From JBAZTO01 sp041661865 (GTDB lineage Bacteria; Planctomycetota; Phycisphaerae; SM23-33), in NCBI GenBank assembly GCA_041661865.1, contig JBAZTO010000019.1, forward strand, positions 1 to 64,000: a DNA stretch of 64,000 bases, read 5' to 3'. Made by a program: the position numbers and the translations under genes. The notes beneath the pieces were generated by a model that was not told the origin of the DNA, ran no database searches, and saw only the letters and a program-made list of their open reading frames with translations. The first letter of the stretch is position 1. Each line of letters begins with the position of its first letter. Positions 56,401-64,000 of the stretch are shown piece after piece.

Positions 56401-59400
56401 AACTACCACCATAATAACAGTACAGGCTCAAAGAGTAGTTGCCTGTTTCCGTGAGTTGCCATGTCGTCGCGTTGGAGTACTGCCCAAGCCCCTGTCCCGA
56501 TGGGCCCTGGAGCGACACATACACCTGTGAGCATGTCCCGGCGCCGTCGCTGGCCCCTCGAACGGCCACATTCAGGCTGTCCCCCGCCTGTCCTTGGAAA
56601 GAATACCAATCATAAACGTAATTACTCTCGAACATCCCGTAAGCCAAGGCCGGCTGACTCAGATTGCCCAGGTTGATGGCAGTTTGTGCGGTATTGTTTG
56701 GTTCCGGGTCGATCGGGTGGGTGTTGCTGACGAACACGTGGTCACCCTGAACGGCCAGATGGGCTGTAGTGTAGCCCACCTCGTAAGCCTGCCCCTCGTA
56801 ATAAGCGTACCGCCGCTCGGCGTAGAGGAACAGGTCGATGGAGGAAAGCACATCCAGGTCGGCTGGGTCGGAAACATCAATCACGTGCAGCTTGCCCCTG
56901 CCATAGGAGTAATAACTCCCGTCCAAGACGTACATCAGGCCGCCCCGGACTTTCACGTCCAGGGGCCTTTCGTATTCGATAGGCAGTTGGTGAGAGGCCA
57001 GGAGGTGTGGCCGGGCAGGGTTGGAGACATCGACAATCTCCAGTCTATTGCCCTGCGCCAGGAACACCCTCGTCCCCGTCGCCAGGACGTAGTCAATCGG
57101 GTAATAAGTGACAAACGAAGACTGGTACGTTCCTACCAGCCGGGGCAACGACGGCTCGGAGACATCGATCAGTTCCAGCGTCTGGCCGCGAGCCACACAG
57201 GCGATTGACCCGGCCATGGCTATGCGGTTCATGTCGTACGGCTCGGAGCGAGTGACCACGACGGTCGGGGCAAAGCGGTTGGAGACGTCCACGACATCCA
57301 AGTCGCCGTTGGCGAAGTAGAGGTGGGAGCCCAGCATCACCAGGTTTGTCCGGTTTCCGGCCGGAGCATAGTAGTCCTGGTCCGGGGACAGGTAGTGATC
57401 GCCAAGAGTAACTGCGCCAATCATCGCCGGGTCGGCGGGATCGGCGACGTCGATGACCGTCAGGAAATCGACATCATCCTCATCCTCATCCCAGGTCCAC
57501 CCGGCCACGAACAGAGTCGTCCCGCTGAGGTCCAGGGTCTCGACGGACCCGCCTGGCTCACACTGCCCTCGAACCCTCGGCAAGGTCGGAGCTGACACGT
57601 CCAGGAGCACGATGCTGTGGTGGCTTTCTTCGTAATAATAGTAGTCATCATAAACAGCCACCGCCAGCAGGTTGCCGCTGATGGTTGCCGAACCGGCCAG
57701 CTCGGCGTCCAAGGCCCGGCGGGAGACGAATGCCGGGTCGGACAGGTCGGCAAGATTCACCACCTCGATAGCCGCCCGATGGAAGACTGGGTCGTTTGAA
57801 GTCACGTAGGCCAGGCTTCCTTGCACAGCCAAGCCTCGGGCCTCGCCACGGAGGTCGTATTCCGCCAGCACCTGCGGATTGGCGGGATCGGAAAGATCGA
57901 CGATGTCCAGTTGCGGATCCTCGCCGTCGCCGATGAATGCGATCCGCCCCTGGATGGTCAGTACGGCCACGTCGGCTTCGTGCTCGGCCAGCAGGACCGG
58001 CTGATAGGGGACAGACAGATCGAAGATGCGGGTGGATGTCCCATCCACGACGTACAGCCGGTCGCCCCCGGCGAAAATGGACACAGTCTGTTGCCGGCCA
58101 TCGGTCAATTCGGGCACTGTCACGGAAAAGACGACCTCGGATACCTTGTGGATGTCGGTGGGGTCGCGGACATCGAGCACGCGCAGCCCGGCCGTGGTCA
58201 GTTCGTAGGCGTAGTCTCCCTGGACGGCCACCGCCAGTGACGCCCCGCCGATATGCCCCACCAAGTCCATCTCCAGGTCCATCGGCGCGACCAGCGCCAG
58301 CGGGCTGGACATGCCGGTGTTGTTGGTCTCATTGCCTTCGGCGACTTGGTTGCCTGCGTCCAGGCGGACGGCCAGGAAGTACTCCCCGTCGGTACCAAAG
58401 GGATCGACCAAGGGCCAGGGGATTGTGATGTCCGAGGACCAGGTCTCGCTGCCGGCGATTTCTGGGACGGAGATGTCCAGCGGGACCGTCAACTCACGGT
58501 CGTCACTGTCGCCCAGGATGTCGTTGTCGGAGAGCCACAGGTGGGCCGTGGAGGCTGGCACGGCCTGGCGCCCCGCGTTGCGGACATCCAGGTGTACCGA
58601 CAGTTGCTGCCCGGCCTGCACGGTCGTTGCCGTTCGCAAGGCGACAAACTCCAGGTCCGGCACCAACATATAGACTGGGGAGGAAGCCAGGTAGTTATCG
58701 TCCTCATTGCCCTCGGCGACCTGGCCGGCAGCGTCGGCCTTGGCCAGCACATGGTACTGAAGGTCGGTGCCGAAGGGGTCCGTGGCCGGCCAGGTGAACG
58801 TGACGTTGGTTTGGAACTTGGGATAGTTGTTCTGCGAGGTGTACGTGGCCAGGGCGGGAACAGGAACATCGACCAGCAGGTCGTGGTCGTCGGCGTTGCC
58901 GCCTGTGGCGTCATCGGACAACCACAAGTGGAGGACCGACGCTCCCGCCGCCGCTGTGCCGGTGTTCCGGACCTCCAGCGAGTATGTCACGCTCTGTCCA
59001 GGCTGAACCTCCGTGGGTCCGGAGAGGGAATTGACGACCAAGTTGGGCCGATTGACCCCGAATGAATTGGACAGGTCGTAATTGTTCGTCTCGCTAGCCT
59101 CCACGACCGCGTTGGTCACATCCATTCTGAGGACAAAGAAGTACTGTCCGTCCGTGCCGTAGGGGTCCGGCTCAGGCCAAGCGTATTGCACAGTAGTCTG
59201 GTAGGTCTGGTAACTGTAGTCCGGCCAGTTGTATGTGCGGATGGTGGGGATGGGGATATCAATGTGCAGATCCAAGTCGTCGGCGTTGCCGATTGTGCTG
59301 TCATCCGACAGCCACAGGTGGGCCGTCGAGGCGCCTGCCTGGGCGTCGCCTAAGTTCCGGATGTTGACGACTATCGACACATCCTGTCCCGGCAGGATGC

Positions 59401-62400
59401 TGGATGGAACGTCTACCCACCCGCTCAGGTCCGGCAGGCGCAGTTCCGCGACGTTGCTGACTCCGACATTGTCGGTCTCGTTCGTCTCCACCACGGCCGA
59501 GGTGGAATCGGCTTGTAGGATGAAGTAGTAATCCCTGTCTGTTCCAAAGGGATCGACCTCAGGCCACGTGTAGTTTACGATCGTTGAGTAGGAGTTGCTC
59601 CCGGGTTCGGAGAGGATCGATGGCACGGATAGCTGGATACCGGTGTCCAGATCGTCGGCGTTGCCATAGACATTGTCGTCCGACAGCCACAACCGGGCCG
59701 TCGAGGCCGGGGTGATCGTCATCCCCGTGTTTCGGATCGTCACGTTCAAGGCCGCTGCCTCGCCCGGGTAGACGCTGCCCGGGCCGGAGATCTGGCTGAC
59801 CACAAAGTTCGGCTGTCCGTCCACGTTGCTCAATCCGAATTGTCGGCTATAGACGCCGTAGGAGGAGCCATCCTGCCCGGCGCTTTGCCAGACGATGGTG
59901 AAACGGTCCAGATCGCGTACCACCACCGAGGGATCAGATTGCGCGTTGGAGGTGTAGGAGTTGACACGGAATTCGCTTCCGACGGGGCTGCCGTCGGCGG
60001 CGTAACGCCTCGCGAGTACGGCCCAATTGTCGCCGTCCTGCCCGTAGCTGTGCCAGGCGATAACGAAGTTCCCATCGGCGTCCATGTCGACGGATGGGTC
60101 GCGCTGCTCGCCGCTGGTGTACGTGTTGACCCGGAACTCCTCTCCCAACCTCTCCCCGTTGGCGGCAAAACGCTGTGCGTATACGCCCCAACTGTTTCCA
60201 TCCTGTCCGTTGCTCCGCCAAGCCACCATGAAGTTGCCATCGGCATCTATGGCCGCGCTGGGGCAGTTCTGTTGATCCGAGGCGTATGAGTTGACGACAA
60301 ACTCATCGTCGGCGGCCGTGCCGTTGGCCAGGAACCGCCGGGCGTAAGTGTTGTCCCCGTTGTCCCATGCTACAACGAACTGACCGGCGGCATTCATGGT
60401 GACGACCGGACGGTACTGGTCTGGTGCGGCGTTGGAGCAGACCCAGAATTCCGGCCCGTTGGGCGTGCCATCGGCCAGGTATCTCTGTCCGAATATCCCG
60501 CCGTTGTTGCCGGCGTCTTGCCCGGCGCTGCGCCACACAATGATGAAGTTGCCTGCCCCGTCCATGGCCACGGACGGGTCGGACTGGTCGGAATAGGTGT
60601 AGGTGTTGACCCGGAACTCGCCGGCCAGGGCCTGTCCGTCGGCGCCGTACAGCCGGGCATAGACGCCCCAGCCGGAACCGTCCTGATTCTGGCTATGCCA
60701 GGTAACAACGAACCGCCCGTCGGAGGCGACGGCCAAGGCGGGGGCGGTCTGGTCGGCGGAGGTCGTGGCGTTTACCCGAAATTCCGACCCCACCGGCGAA
60801 CCGGCAGCGTCGTACCGCTGGCCATAGATGCCCAACCCACTGCCGTCCTGCCCCTGGCTGTGCCAGATGACCACGGAGTTGCCCACGGAGTCTAACCCAA
60901 CGACCTGCGCGGACTGATTGTCGGCCGTCGTTGTGTTCACCCGGAACTCCGGACCCAACAGCGGCAGCGCCGCGATATCCACTACCGGTTCGTTGTAGCT
61001 CGTGCGATAGACGTTGTTCGTCTCATCCGCCTCGGCCACCTCGTTGGCCGTATCGACAATGATCCCAACGTACCAGTCGCCAACTGCGACATTCGGCACG
61101 GCCAGCGCGCGGGAGTCGGAGTACGTCTGGTATGCCCCTACGCCGCCGACCGTGAACTGCCCGCCCAGCGGGGTGTCGGCAGTGGTGATAACGGCGTCGG
61201 CCGAGAGGTAGTACTGGCAGGTGAACGGCCCGGCGTCGACAGATCCCTGGTTACGAATCTCCGCGCTAACGCTGATCGTCTGGCCAAGATTCGCCCCAGT
61301 CGGGGCGGTCACACGCACAGGAACCAGGTCAGCCTGGGACAAGCCGCTGCCGTAGACTTGGCCAAAGATGCCACAGCTCCATCCTTCTTCATCCGAAGGA
61401 TAGCTCTGCCAGGCAATCAGCAAGTCGCCGCCCGCCCCGAACGCCACCGCCGATGTGTTTTGTTCGTAGTAGGTGTATGTATTGGCCCGGAACTCACCGC
61501 CCTGCGTCGAACCGTCCGAAGCGTACTCCTGAGCGTACACGCCGTTACTAGAACCGTCCTGACCGTTACTTTGCCATGTGAAGACAAAGTCGCCATCAGC
61601 GTCCATCGCCAAGGCGGGGCCGTACTGATCGCTGCTGATATAGGTGTTAACCAGGAATTCCACACCCTGCGCCATGCCGGCGTAGTTGTAGCGCTGGCCG
61701 TATACGCCCCATCCGCTCCCGTCCTGCCCGTAGCTGTGCCATCCAATAACTAAATCCCCATCGGCGTCCATCGCCACTACCGGGTCACGTTGCTCGCTGC
61801 TGGTATAGTTGTTGACCCGGAACTCGCCACCGGCTGCCGTGCCATCGGCTGTATACCGCTGCCCGTACACACCCCAACTGGATCCGTCCTGCCCGTGACT
61901 CTGCCAGCTCACCACAAACTCGCCATCGGCGTCCATCGCCACCACAGGATTGCACTGCTGGTCGTTGGTATAGGTGTTGGCCCGGAACTCGCTGCCCTGG
62001 CGTGTACCATCCGCCGCATAGCGTTGGCCGTACACGCCCCAACTCGATTCGTCCTGGCCCTCGCTCTGCCAGGCCACCACGAAATCCCCCGTGACGACAT
62101 TCACCGCCACCTCCGAGTCGCTCTGGTTGCCTGTCGTGTACGTGTTGACCAGGAAGGCATCCGTCAGCGGGGAACCGTCGGCGGCAAAGATACGACCATA
62201 GACCCCATAACTGCTCCCGTCGTTGTCGCCGGTCCAGGTGACCACGAAACGCCCATTGTCCGCCACGGCCACGTCAGGCTGGCTCTGCTCGCCGACCCAG
62301 TCGGGGTTGACGCGGAACTCCGGCCCCAGCGGCGTGCCTTCGGCGTTTAATCGCTGGAAGTAGATGTCGTTCGTCCCCCAGCCTTCGGCGTTGGCCCCTT

Positions 62401-64000
62401 GCCAGACGGCCACGTAGTTGCCCGACGAGTCGGCGTCCACCGCCACCTCCGTCTGGTCCCCGCCTGTGGAGTGGTTCACGTGCAACTGGCTACCCAAGGG
62501 CGCAGCCGGTGACCGCACGTCCATGGTCTGTAGATGCACTGTGGCCGTGCCGTTATTGGCCTCGTCGGCTTCGGCCACCTGCAAGTTCACATCCATCAGC
62601 AGCCCCACAAACCACTCGCCAGTCGGGGCGTCCAGAGGAACCTGAATCTGCCGGCTATCGGTGTAGGTTGTGTATGCATTGAGTCCGCCGACCGTGAACT
62701 GTCCGCCCAACGGCGTGTCGGCAGTGGTGATGGTCGCGTCGGCCGAGAGGTAGTACTGGCAGGTGAACGGCCCGGCGTCGGCAGATCCCTGATTGCGTAT
62801 CTCGGCGCTGACATTGATCGTCTGGCCAAGGTTCGCCCCAGCCGGGGCGGTCACACGCACAGGAACCATGTCAGCCTGGGACAAGCCACTGCCGTAGAGT
62901 TGACCAAAGATGCCCCAACTCGATCCCTCTTCATCAGAAGGATAGCTCTGCCAAGCAATCAGCAAGTCACCGCCAACCCCGTACGCGACGGCCGATGTAC
63001 GTTGTTCGTTGTTTGTGTACGTGTTGGCCCGAAACTCACCACCGACCGCACTCCCATTTGCAGCATACCGTTGCCCGTAGACTCCCCAGCTGCTGCCGTC
63101 CTGATTCGCGCTCTGCCAAGTCACGGCAAACTCGCCACTGACGTCCACCGCCACGGCAGGATTGGTCTGCTGGCTGTTCGTGTAGGTGTTCACCCGGAAC
63201 TCGCTGCCCAACGCCGTGCCCGCGGCGTTGTACCGCTGCCCGTATACGCCCCAACTGGATCCGTCCTGCTTATTACTCTGCCATCCGATGATGAAGTTAC
63301 CATCGACGTCCATCGCCACGGCCGGCTCGGCCTGCTGGTCACTCGTGTAGGTGTTTGCCCTGAATTCCCCGCCCTGCGCCACGCCGGCGGAGTCGTACCG
63401 TTGCCCGTACACTCCCCAACTGCTGCCGTCCTGATTCAGGCTCTGCCAGACAACGACAAAGTCCCCATCCCCGTCCATTACCACCACAGGATTGCACTGC
63501 TGGTCGCTAGTATAGGTGTTGACCCGGAACTCCCCGCCCAGTGCCGTGCCGGCGGCGTTGAACCGCTGGCCATATACGCCCCAACTGCTGCCGTCCTGGC
63601 CGTCGCTCTGCCAAGCCACCACGAAATCCCCCGTGACGACGTTGACCGCCACCTCCGAGTCGCTCTGATTGCCTGTCGTGTACGTGTTGACACGGAAGGC
63701 ATCCGTCAGCGGGGAACCGTCGGCGGCAAAGATGTGCGTATAGACCCCAGAACTGCTCCCGTCGTTGTCGCCGGTCCAGGTGACCACAAAACGTCCATCG
63801 TCCGCCACGGCCAAGTCGGGCTGGCTCTGCTCCCCGACCCAGTCGGGATTGACGCGGAACTCCGGACCCAGCGGCGTGCCCTCGGCGTTGAAACGCTGGA
63901 AGTAGATGTCGTTCGTCCCCCAGCCTTCGGCGTTGGTCCCTTGCCAGACGGCCACATAGTTGCCCGACGAGTCGGCGTCCACCGCCACCTCTGTCTGGTC
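47453..64000 (-). CDS. Giant modular surface protein with RHS barrel, cohesin and dockerin modules (5' end beyond window)
   Basis: One uninterrupted frame of 5,515 codons, open at the window edge. From N to C: FRVNTYT/GVYGQRY repeats of about 50 residues (64000-62900) and a CARDB domain, the same pair again (62470-61000), a third repeat block (60960-59830), four CARDB domains (59815-58290), many LVIVD-like repeats ending in VVDVSNP-type strands (58260-56000) with a PPC-like domain inside (56720-56360), two more CARDB, and PPC- and IPT-like domains. Then comes an RHS entry domain (GLPLVFSRAFLQ), YD repeats (53640-51650) and the RHS core (GLTLMRARVY...ARFTSEDPLG...YRYSGNAS...DPLGLW, 51645-51455). 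After an odd linker: a SFDPNDKVG domain, an Ig-like stretch, a cohesin-like domain, two dockerin-like calcium loops (GDATGNHAYSALDAAYLARV, TTGNGGLSSLDASYLARK), a second cohesin-like domain and a beta-solenoid-like C-terminus (48740-47453). It is surely extracellular; function unknown. Confidence 0.9.
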   Translation of the reverse strand, partial: DQTEVAVDADSSGNYVAVWQGTNAEGWGTNDIYFQRFNAEGTPLGPEFRVNPDWVGEQSQPDLAVADDGRFVVTWTGDNDGSSSGVYTHIFAADGSPLTDAFRVNTYTTGNQSDSEVAVNVVTGDFVVAWQSDGQDGSSWGVYGQRFNAAGTALGGEFRVNTYTSDQQCNPVVVMDGDGDFVVVWQSLNQDGSSWGVYGQRYDSAGVAQGGEFRANTYTSDQQAEPAVAMDVDGNFIIGWQSNKQDGSSWGVYGQRYNAAGTALGSEFRVNTYTNSQQTNPAVAVDVSGEFAVTWQSANQDGSSWGVYGQRYAANGSAVGGEFRANTYTNNEQRTSAVAYGVGGDLLIAWQSYPSDEEGSSWGIFGQLYGSGLSQADMVPVRVTAPAGANLGQTINVSAEIRNQGSADAGPFTCQYYLSADATITTADTPLGGQFTVGGLNAYTTYTDSRQIQVPLDAPTGEWFVGLLMDVNLQVAEADEANNGTATVHLQTMDVRSPAAPLGSQLHVNHSTGGDQTEVAVDADSSGNYVAVWQGANAEGWGTNDIYFQRLNAEGTPLGPEFRVNPDWVGEQSQPDVAVADNGRFVVTWTGDNDGSSYGVYGRIFAADGSPLTDAFLVNTYTTGNQSDSEVAVNVVTGDFVVAWQSEGQDESSWGVYGQRYAADGTRQGSEFRANTYTNDQQCNPVVAMDADGEFVVSWQSHGQDGSSWGVYGQRYTADGTAAGGEFRVNNYTSSEQRDPVVAMDADGDLVIGWHSYGQDGSGWGVYGQRYNYAGMAQGVEFLVNTYISSDQYGPALAMDADGDFVFTWQSNGQDGSSNGVYAQEYASDGSTQGGEFRANTYTYYEQNTSAVAFGAGGDLLIAWQSYPSDEEGWSCGIFGQVYGSGLSQADLVPVRVTAPTGANLGQTISVSAEIRNQGSVDAGPFTCQYYLSADAVITTADTPLGGQFTVGGVGAYQTYSDSRALAVPNVAVGDWYVGIIVDTANEVAEADETNNVYRTSYNEPVVDIAALPLLGPEFRVNTTTADNQSAQVVGLDSVGNSVVIWHSQGQDGSGLGIYGQRYDAAGSPVGSEFRVNATTSADQTAPALAVASDGRFVVTWHSQNQDGSGWGVYARLYGADGQALAGEFRVNTYTYSDQSDPSVAMDGAGNFIIVWRSAGQDAGNNGGIFGQRYLADGTPNGPEFWVCSNAAPDQYRPVVTMNAAGQFVVAWDNGDNTYARRFLANGTAADDEFVVNSYASDQQNCPSAAIDADGNFMVAWRSNGQDGNSWGVYAQRFAANGERLGEEFRVNTYTSGEQRDPSVDMDADGNFVIAWHSYGQDGDNWAVLARRYAADGSPVGSEFRVNSYTSNAQSDPSVVVRDLDRFTIVWQSAGQDGSSYGVYSRQFGLSNVDGQPNFVVSQISGPGSVYPGEAAALNVTIRNTGMTITPASTARLWLSDDNVYGNADDLDTGIQLSVPSILSEPGSNSYSTIVNYTWPEVDPFGTDRDYYFILQADSTSAVVETNETDNVGVSNVAELRLPDLSGWVDVPSSILPGQDVSIVVNIRNLGDAQAGASTAHLWLSDDSTIGNADDLDLHIDIPIPTIRTYNWPDYSYQTYQTTVQYAWPEPDPYGTDGQYFFVLRMDVTNAVVEASETNNYDLSNSFGVNRPNLVVNSLSGPTEVQPGQSVTYSLEVRNTGTAAAGASVLHLWLSDDATGGNADDHDLLVDVPVPALATYTSQNNYPKFQTNVTFTWPATDPFGTDLQYHVLAKADAAGQVAEGNEDDNYLASSPVYMLVPDLEFVALRTATTVQAGQQLSVHLDVRNAGRQAVPASTAHLWLSDNDILGDSDDRELTVPLDISVPEIAGSETWSSDITIPWPLVDPFGTDGEYFLAVRLDAGNQVAEGNETNNTGMSSPLALVAPMDLEMDLVGHIGGASLAVAVQGDYAYELTTAGLRVLDVRDPTDIHKVSEVVFSVTVPELTDGRQQTVSIFAGGDRLYVVDGTSTRIFDLSVPYQPVLLAEHEADVAVLTIQGRIAFIGDGEDPQLDIVDLSDPANPQVLAEYDLRGEARGLAVQGSLAYVTSNDPVFHRAAIEVVNLADLSDPAFVSRRALDAELAGSATISGNLLAVAVYDDYYYYEESHHSIVLLDVSAPTLPRVRGQCEPGGSVETLDLSGTTLFVAGWTWDEDEDDVDFLTVIDVADPADPAMIGAVTLGDHYLSPDQDYYAPAGNRTNLVMLGSHLYFANGDLDVVDVSNRFAPTVVVTRSEPYDMNRIAMAGSIACVARGQTLELIDVSEPSLPRLVGTYQSSFVTYYPIDYVLATGTRVFLAQGNRLEIVDVSNPARPHLLASHQLPIEYERPLDVKVRGGLMYVLDGSYYSYGRGKLHVIDVSDPADLDVLSSIDLFLYAERRYAYYEGQAYEVGYTTAHLAVQGDHVFVSNTHPIDPEPNNTAQTAINLGNLSQPALAYGMFESNYVYDWYSFQGQAGDSLNVAVRGASDGAGTCSQVYVSLQGPSGQGLGQYSNATTWQLTETGNYSLSLYCYYGGSYELAVSVNSPLPSPQPFKGLSEFDVSDPAHPVLLSTANIGRLAQGIATDGEMAYVTLSDPGMLQAWDFSDVANPVECGSAQVDQAGDLSVSGNLATIVSNVPGRQFWTGAAYVTIPESGKVQVVDVSDPQRPVALESYETGRTIDGLAAQGMLNFFAADSLYALSIRPAGVESADLAVTQLTTPPAVALGSTLEVGWTVRNLGRSAAEGTWTDAIYLSADASLDADDVFLGEVSHTGPLATLATYSAALAPVIRDVAPGYYYLIAAADSGDDVNEWYVEANNLRSSSQPIYVGYPDLAVTHVGVPEVVNRGDPLPVEWTVFDRDLAPAGGTWTDQVYLSSDETLDAGDTLVGSLPHAGGLSQRQVYHAGLDVDTASLPDAIYYVIVKADAGAVVDEDGREDNNYRVSSTFRLGVPALTLGQPLTETFDFSRQYKYYRVSVEAGQHLFVSLNDLNDIGSNELYVKYGSAPTRSDYDAKYSTNLAADQQVEIPSTQAGAYYILAYAAGAPDAPAEFTLTSAILDFQIRGISPGYGGNTGNVTVTVRGANFPDDVAVSLVSPAGLEVTPSKVYRGQQDVVYATFNLSGIPTGAYDIRAASAITSTVIPDIFIVSAGQGPNVQATIEAPSAVRVGQEGVVWVRYTNTGDTDAPAPLLSVTTDVGGLRLSWEDSYAASVQRLGIGQGLAGILPPGASGSFPVYFFSNSTGAANFSLGMASDFSAAIDWSAIKDDVRPASIAPDAWDAIWSNFTASVGGTLGSYLAVLDDNANYLSQFGQYVDEAMWVRFSLSVGGPSFASGTFGHDGAEAYDVSKLLAFEIQQAGASLPRPTLTGAVDVSDAAPGLPLVFSRAFLQPISGRYALDSLGRGWTHNWDISLATDADQNVTIDASGGTRAFRKLSTGGYFGSPGDYAALTLDQGLYRLVETDGTAYSFRADGRLDYVQDTNGNRIACVYTGDRLTGLVHSNGDSLTLAYNAQGRITSVMDPAGRATTYAYDASGEHLTSVTGADGTTVYTYSAATSGPAAHAIVSIAYPGGTHDYFDYDAQGRLTREYRDGGAEAVSYAYDTANGLYVTDAAGATTTMFYNDSGQVAQTHDALGRITRFTYDTNHNLTRLSAPSGVTYSYRYDGRGNLTSQIDSLGNCVSMAYDPTLNRLLAVRDARGNTTRYTYDSQGDMTAITYPNGSAEHFAYDPLGDLIESTNRRGQAIDYAYNGDGLLTRKTYADSTHVDYTYDARGNMLTATDATGTTAMVYDSADRMTKITYTSGQWLSYTYDAGGRRASMTTFDGFVTNYHYDSAGRLSSLTDGTGATIDMYTYDAVGRLVREDKGNGTYTTYQYDAAGQLLHLVNCASNGSVNSRFDYTYDSLGRRTSEGTSYGLWTYQYDATGQLTHAVLDSTDPSTPDQDLTYVYDAAGNRIRTIANGVTTEYAANNMNQYTTVGTAAYSYDVDGNLISRIDGADGWTYSYNDENRLAQVIGAGSTWTYSYDVLGNRVASMVDGATTNYLTDPRGMGKVVAEYDGTSNLVARYGYGLGLTSRVDASGNGAFYTFSAMGNVSELIGSMGTDVLNAYSYDPFGSLLAKTEAVSSPFDFAGKYGVMSESNGLTLMRARVYASNIARFTSEDPLGIVGGDCNLYRYSGNASTGGVDPLGLWSAPYEVADKIDGWIDRVHQVGSERFGGQHWVIQGSMDTARDVVKVLSPHDVLRLGTGSVVDNVKRLANVALMGIGALKFASKGAARLRYGGEWSLTRWWKQYDVLAKLWHPTRDLIVRVTEGLWTVKDLWDLWQSKTNVVASFDPNDKVGPAGAGVGHYIVADTAMPYAIYYENDPELGATAPAQVVRIEDTFDADLDLMTFELGDVNLYGDFWVDVPDGLQYYETLVDLRPEGNNLLVRVTAGLDSDTRKVTWLFESLDPDTMEAPDDAMAGFLPVNDEDLHNGEGHLGYTIRPLAGLASGTQITNQAFNFFDTNEAVPTPTTLNTIDAGKPTSAVQALAVQLPDEPFTVTWAGQDDANGSGVGSYTVYVSDNGGEWQVWQQDTADTSAQFIGVGGHSYAFRSVARDNVGYVEDDPGAIEAATTLDFSQLRVDRLETTPSGFVVRFRRSLDVSTLNLYDVQAGTYGPADLTVVGATVGPVAGSLLYDEQARTVTFIKTGGPLAADTYTVTLRSGADAFKDGEGHLLDGDANNVEGGDYVNTVTVEAGTARMLSLPDFTRGPGQAVNVPATGAGIPVSIDNGDGILGIDFVLEYDPTMLTVTGVTLASGMPAGWSVERDLGTPGRVAVWVFGQTPLAADARDLVRVSAAIPNGAPYSSAGPIRLENLSINEGAISSATDSAVQVVAYLGDATGNHAYSALDAAYLARVGVGLDGGFASYRMKDPVLLADTTGNGGLSSLDASYLARKGVGLSQPEIPNLPGVLPAIVEGGPDPLMSVPNLTAVPGGRVSVPVLLGDATGLQAADICLRYDTSLLDLTNADVSLGTLTPGWTLTTNVDDAAGEVRLWVYSTNILAGGSGSLVELNFQVSAGALPGQALLDLADTSSLNEGHLVLTLQDGQVTVRSMTMVPYALTDKALYYKDADGTDVTVTLKGGSAIFTFLGEATYTVNKKGITVVGTGLELEEVALTQSDDKTKLTFKTKGGTVPGATVGRITSDDPLGQVDASTIDLVGGGVLMTGAGYIGTLQVEDVRDGADLVMPGAGATKGIGITCGQMIGVDLNVGSWLKNLNVLGYLDQSTLTATGQDARSGVSINSLKAGRVGTASVTASGGINSITVSDWQSGTITAGWIGSLTTSVNTKTGSQGHFGADVTLTGAALPAKKAALGSVKVAGDLLNGTTWDVQAGFVGSLTFAGTVDHSVIRSAGDITSLKMGASNGSDYGAGVSFNLLQADRHVQQGDTANAPTGTIKTLTVTGWKIPRNQPIPRFFVDSHISARIGTLNLLNWDGLGGLFAPAGKVKSVKHTDTVDKLNSWAYPAPPRQVSSEPGEFIHIV
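60917..64000. repeat. Tandem duplication inside the giant gene, period 1,542 bp
   Basis: The sequence from 64000 downward recurs from 62458 downward, an offset of 1,542 bases (514 codons, in frame). Both units run from the VDADSSGNYVAVWQG block through several FRVN repeats to the QADxVPVRVTAP CARDB domain. They differ mainly by point changes, which suggests a fairly recent duplication. More copies may lie beyond the window. Confidence 0.85.

Overview
The window is GC-rich bacterial chromosome, most likely from a planctomycete of the Phycisphaerae type. The markers are the short basic protein family shared by Planctomycetes, Verrucomicrobia and Chlamydiae, a pseudopilin with an FTLVELLVVIAIIALL start, a GH3-like adenylating enzyme, eukaryote-like UDP-sugar pyrophosphorylase, cohesin/dockerin pieces in a giant surface protein, and palindromic repeats familiar from these genomes. 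This placement is inference; no rRNA is present.

Layout: 1-2264 is accessory DNA with a decayed transposase, a gene remnant and an IS630-family element that needs a -1 frameshift. 2422-5586 is a small envelope-glycan group (polysaccharide pyruvyl transferase, GT4 glycosyltransferase, Kdo/WaaP-like kinase); the kinase gene sits between two nearly perfect 95-bp inverted repeats. A tRNA-Ser and a cluster of small palindromes follow. 6196-47068 is mostly single-gene or two-gene housekeeping units on both strands: sigma-70 factor, ribosomal protein S1, beta-CASP nuclease, GH3 enzyme, RibD, SPOR protein plus small basic protein, aminotransferase, UvrC, MFS and APC transporters, a response-regulator/histidine-kinase pair, a DUF2062-phospholipase D fusion, a GH57 glucan enzyme, HypA-HypB, a metallophosphoesterase, PhoH with a 7TM-HD phosphohydrolase, a pseudopilin behind a long structured leader, UDPGP, NAD kinase, a repair-type radical SAM protein, tRNA-Arg, and a divergent kinase/methyltransferase pair.

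From 47142 the character changes. A 3' half of tRNA-Arg(CCU) without its 5' half marks a probable integration junction, and from 47453 to the window edge runs one open frame of more than 5,500 codons on the minus strand. It encodes a modular surface protein with FRVN-type repeats, CARDB domains, LVIVD-like repeats, an internal RHS/YD barrel with its core motif, cohesin-dockerin-like units and a C-terminal beta-solenoid-like region.

Three cross-cutting signals stand out. A TATAAT-like box lies 6-8 bases before many start codons, implying common leaderless mRNAs. Several families of short palindromes recur at gene ends, and one copy is embedded in frame inside ribD. Mobile-element traces are concentrated at both window ends.
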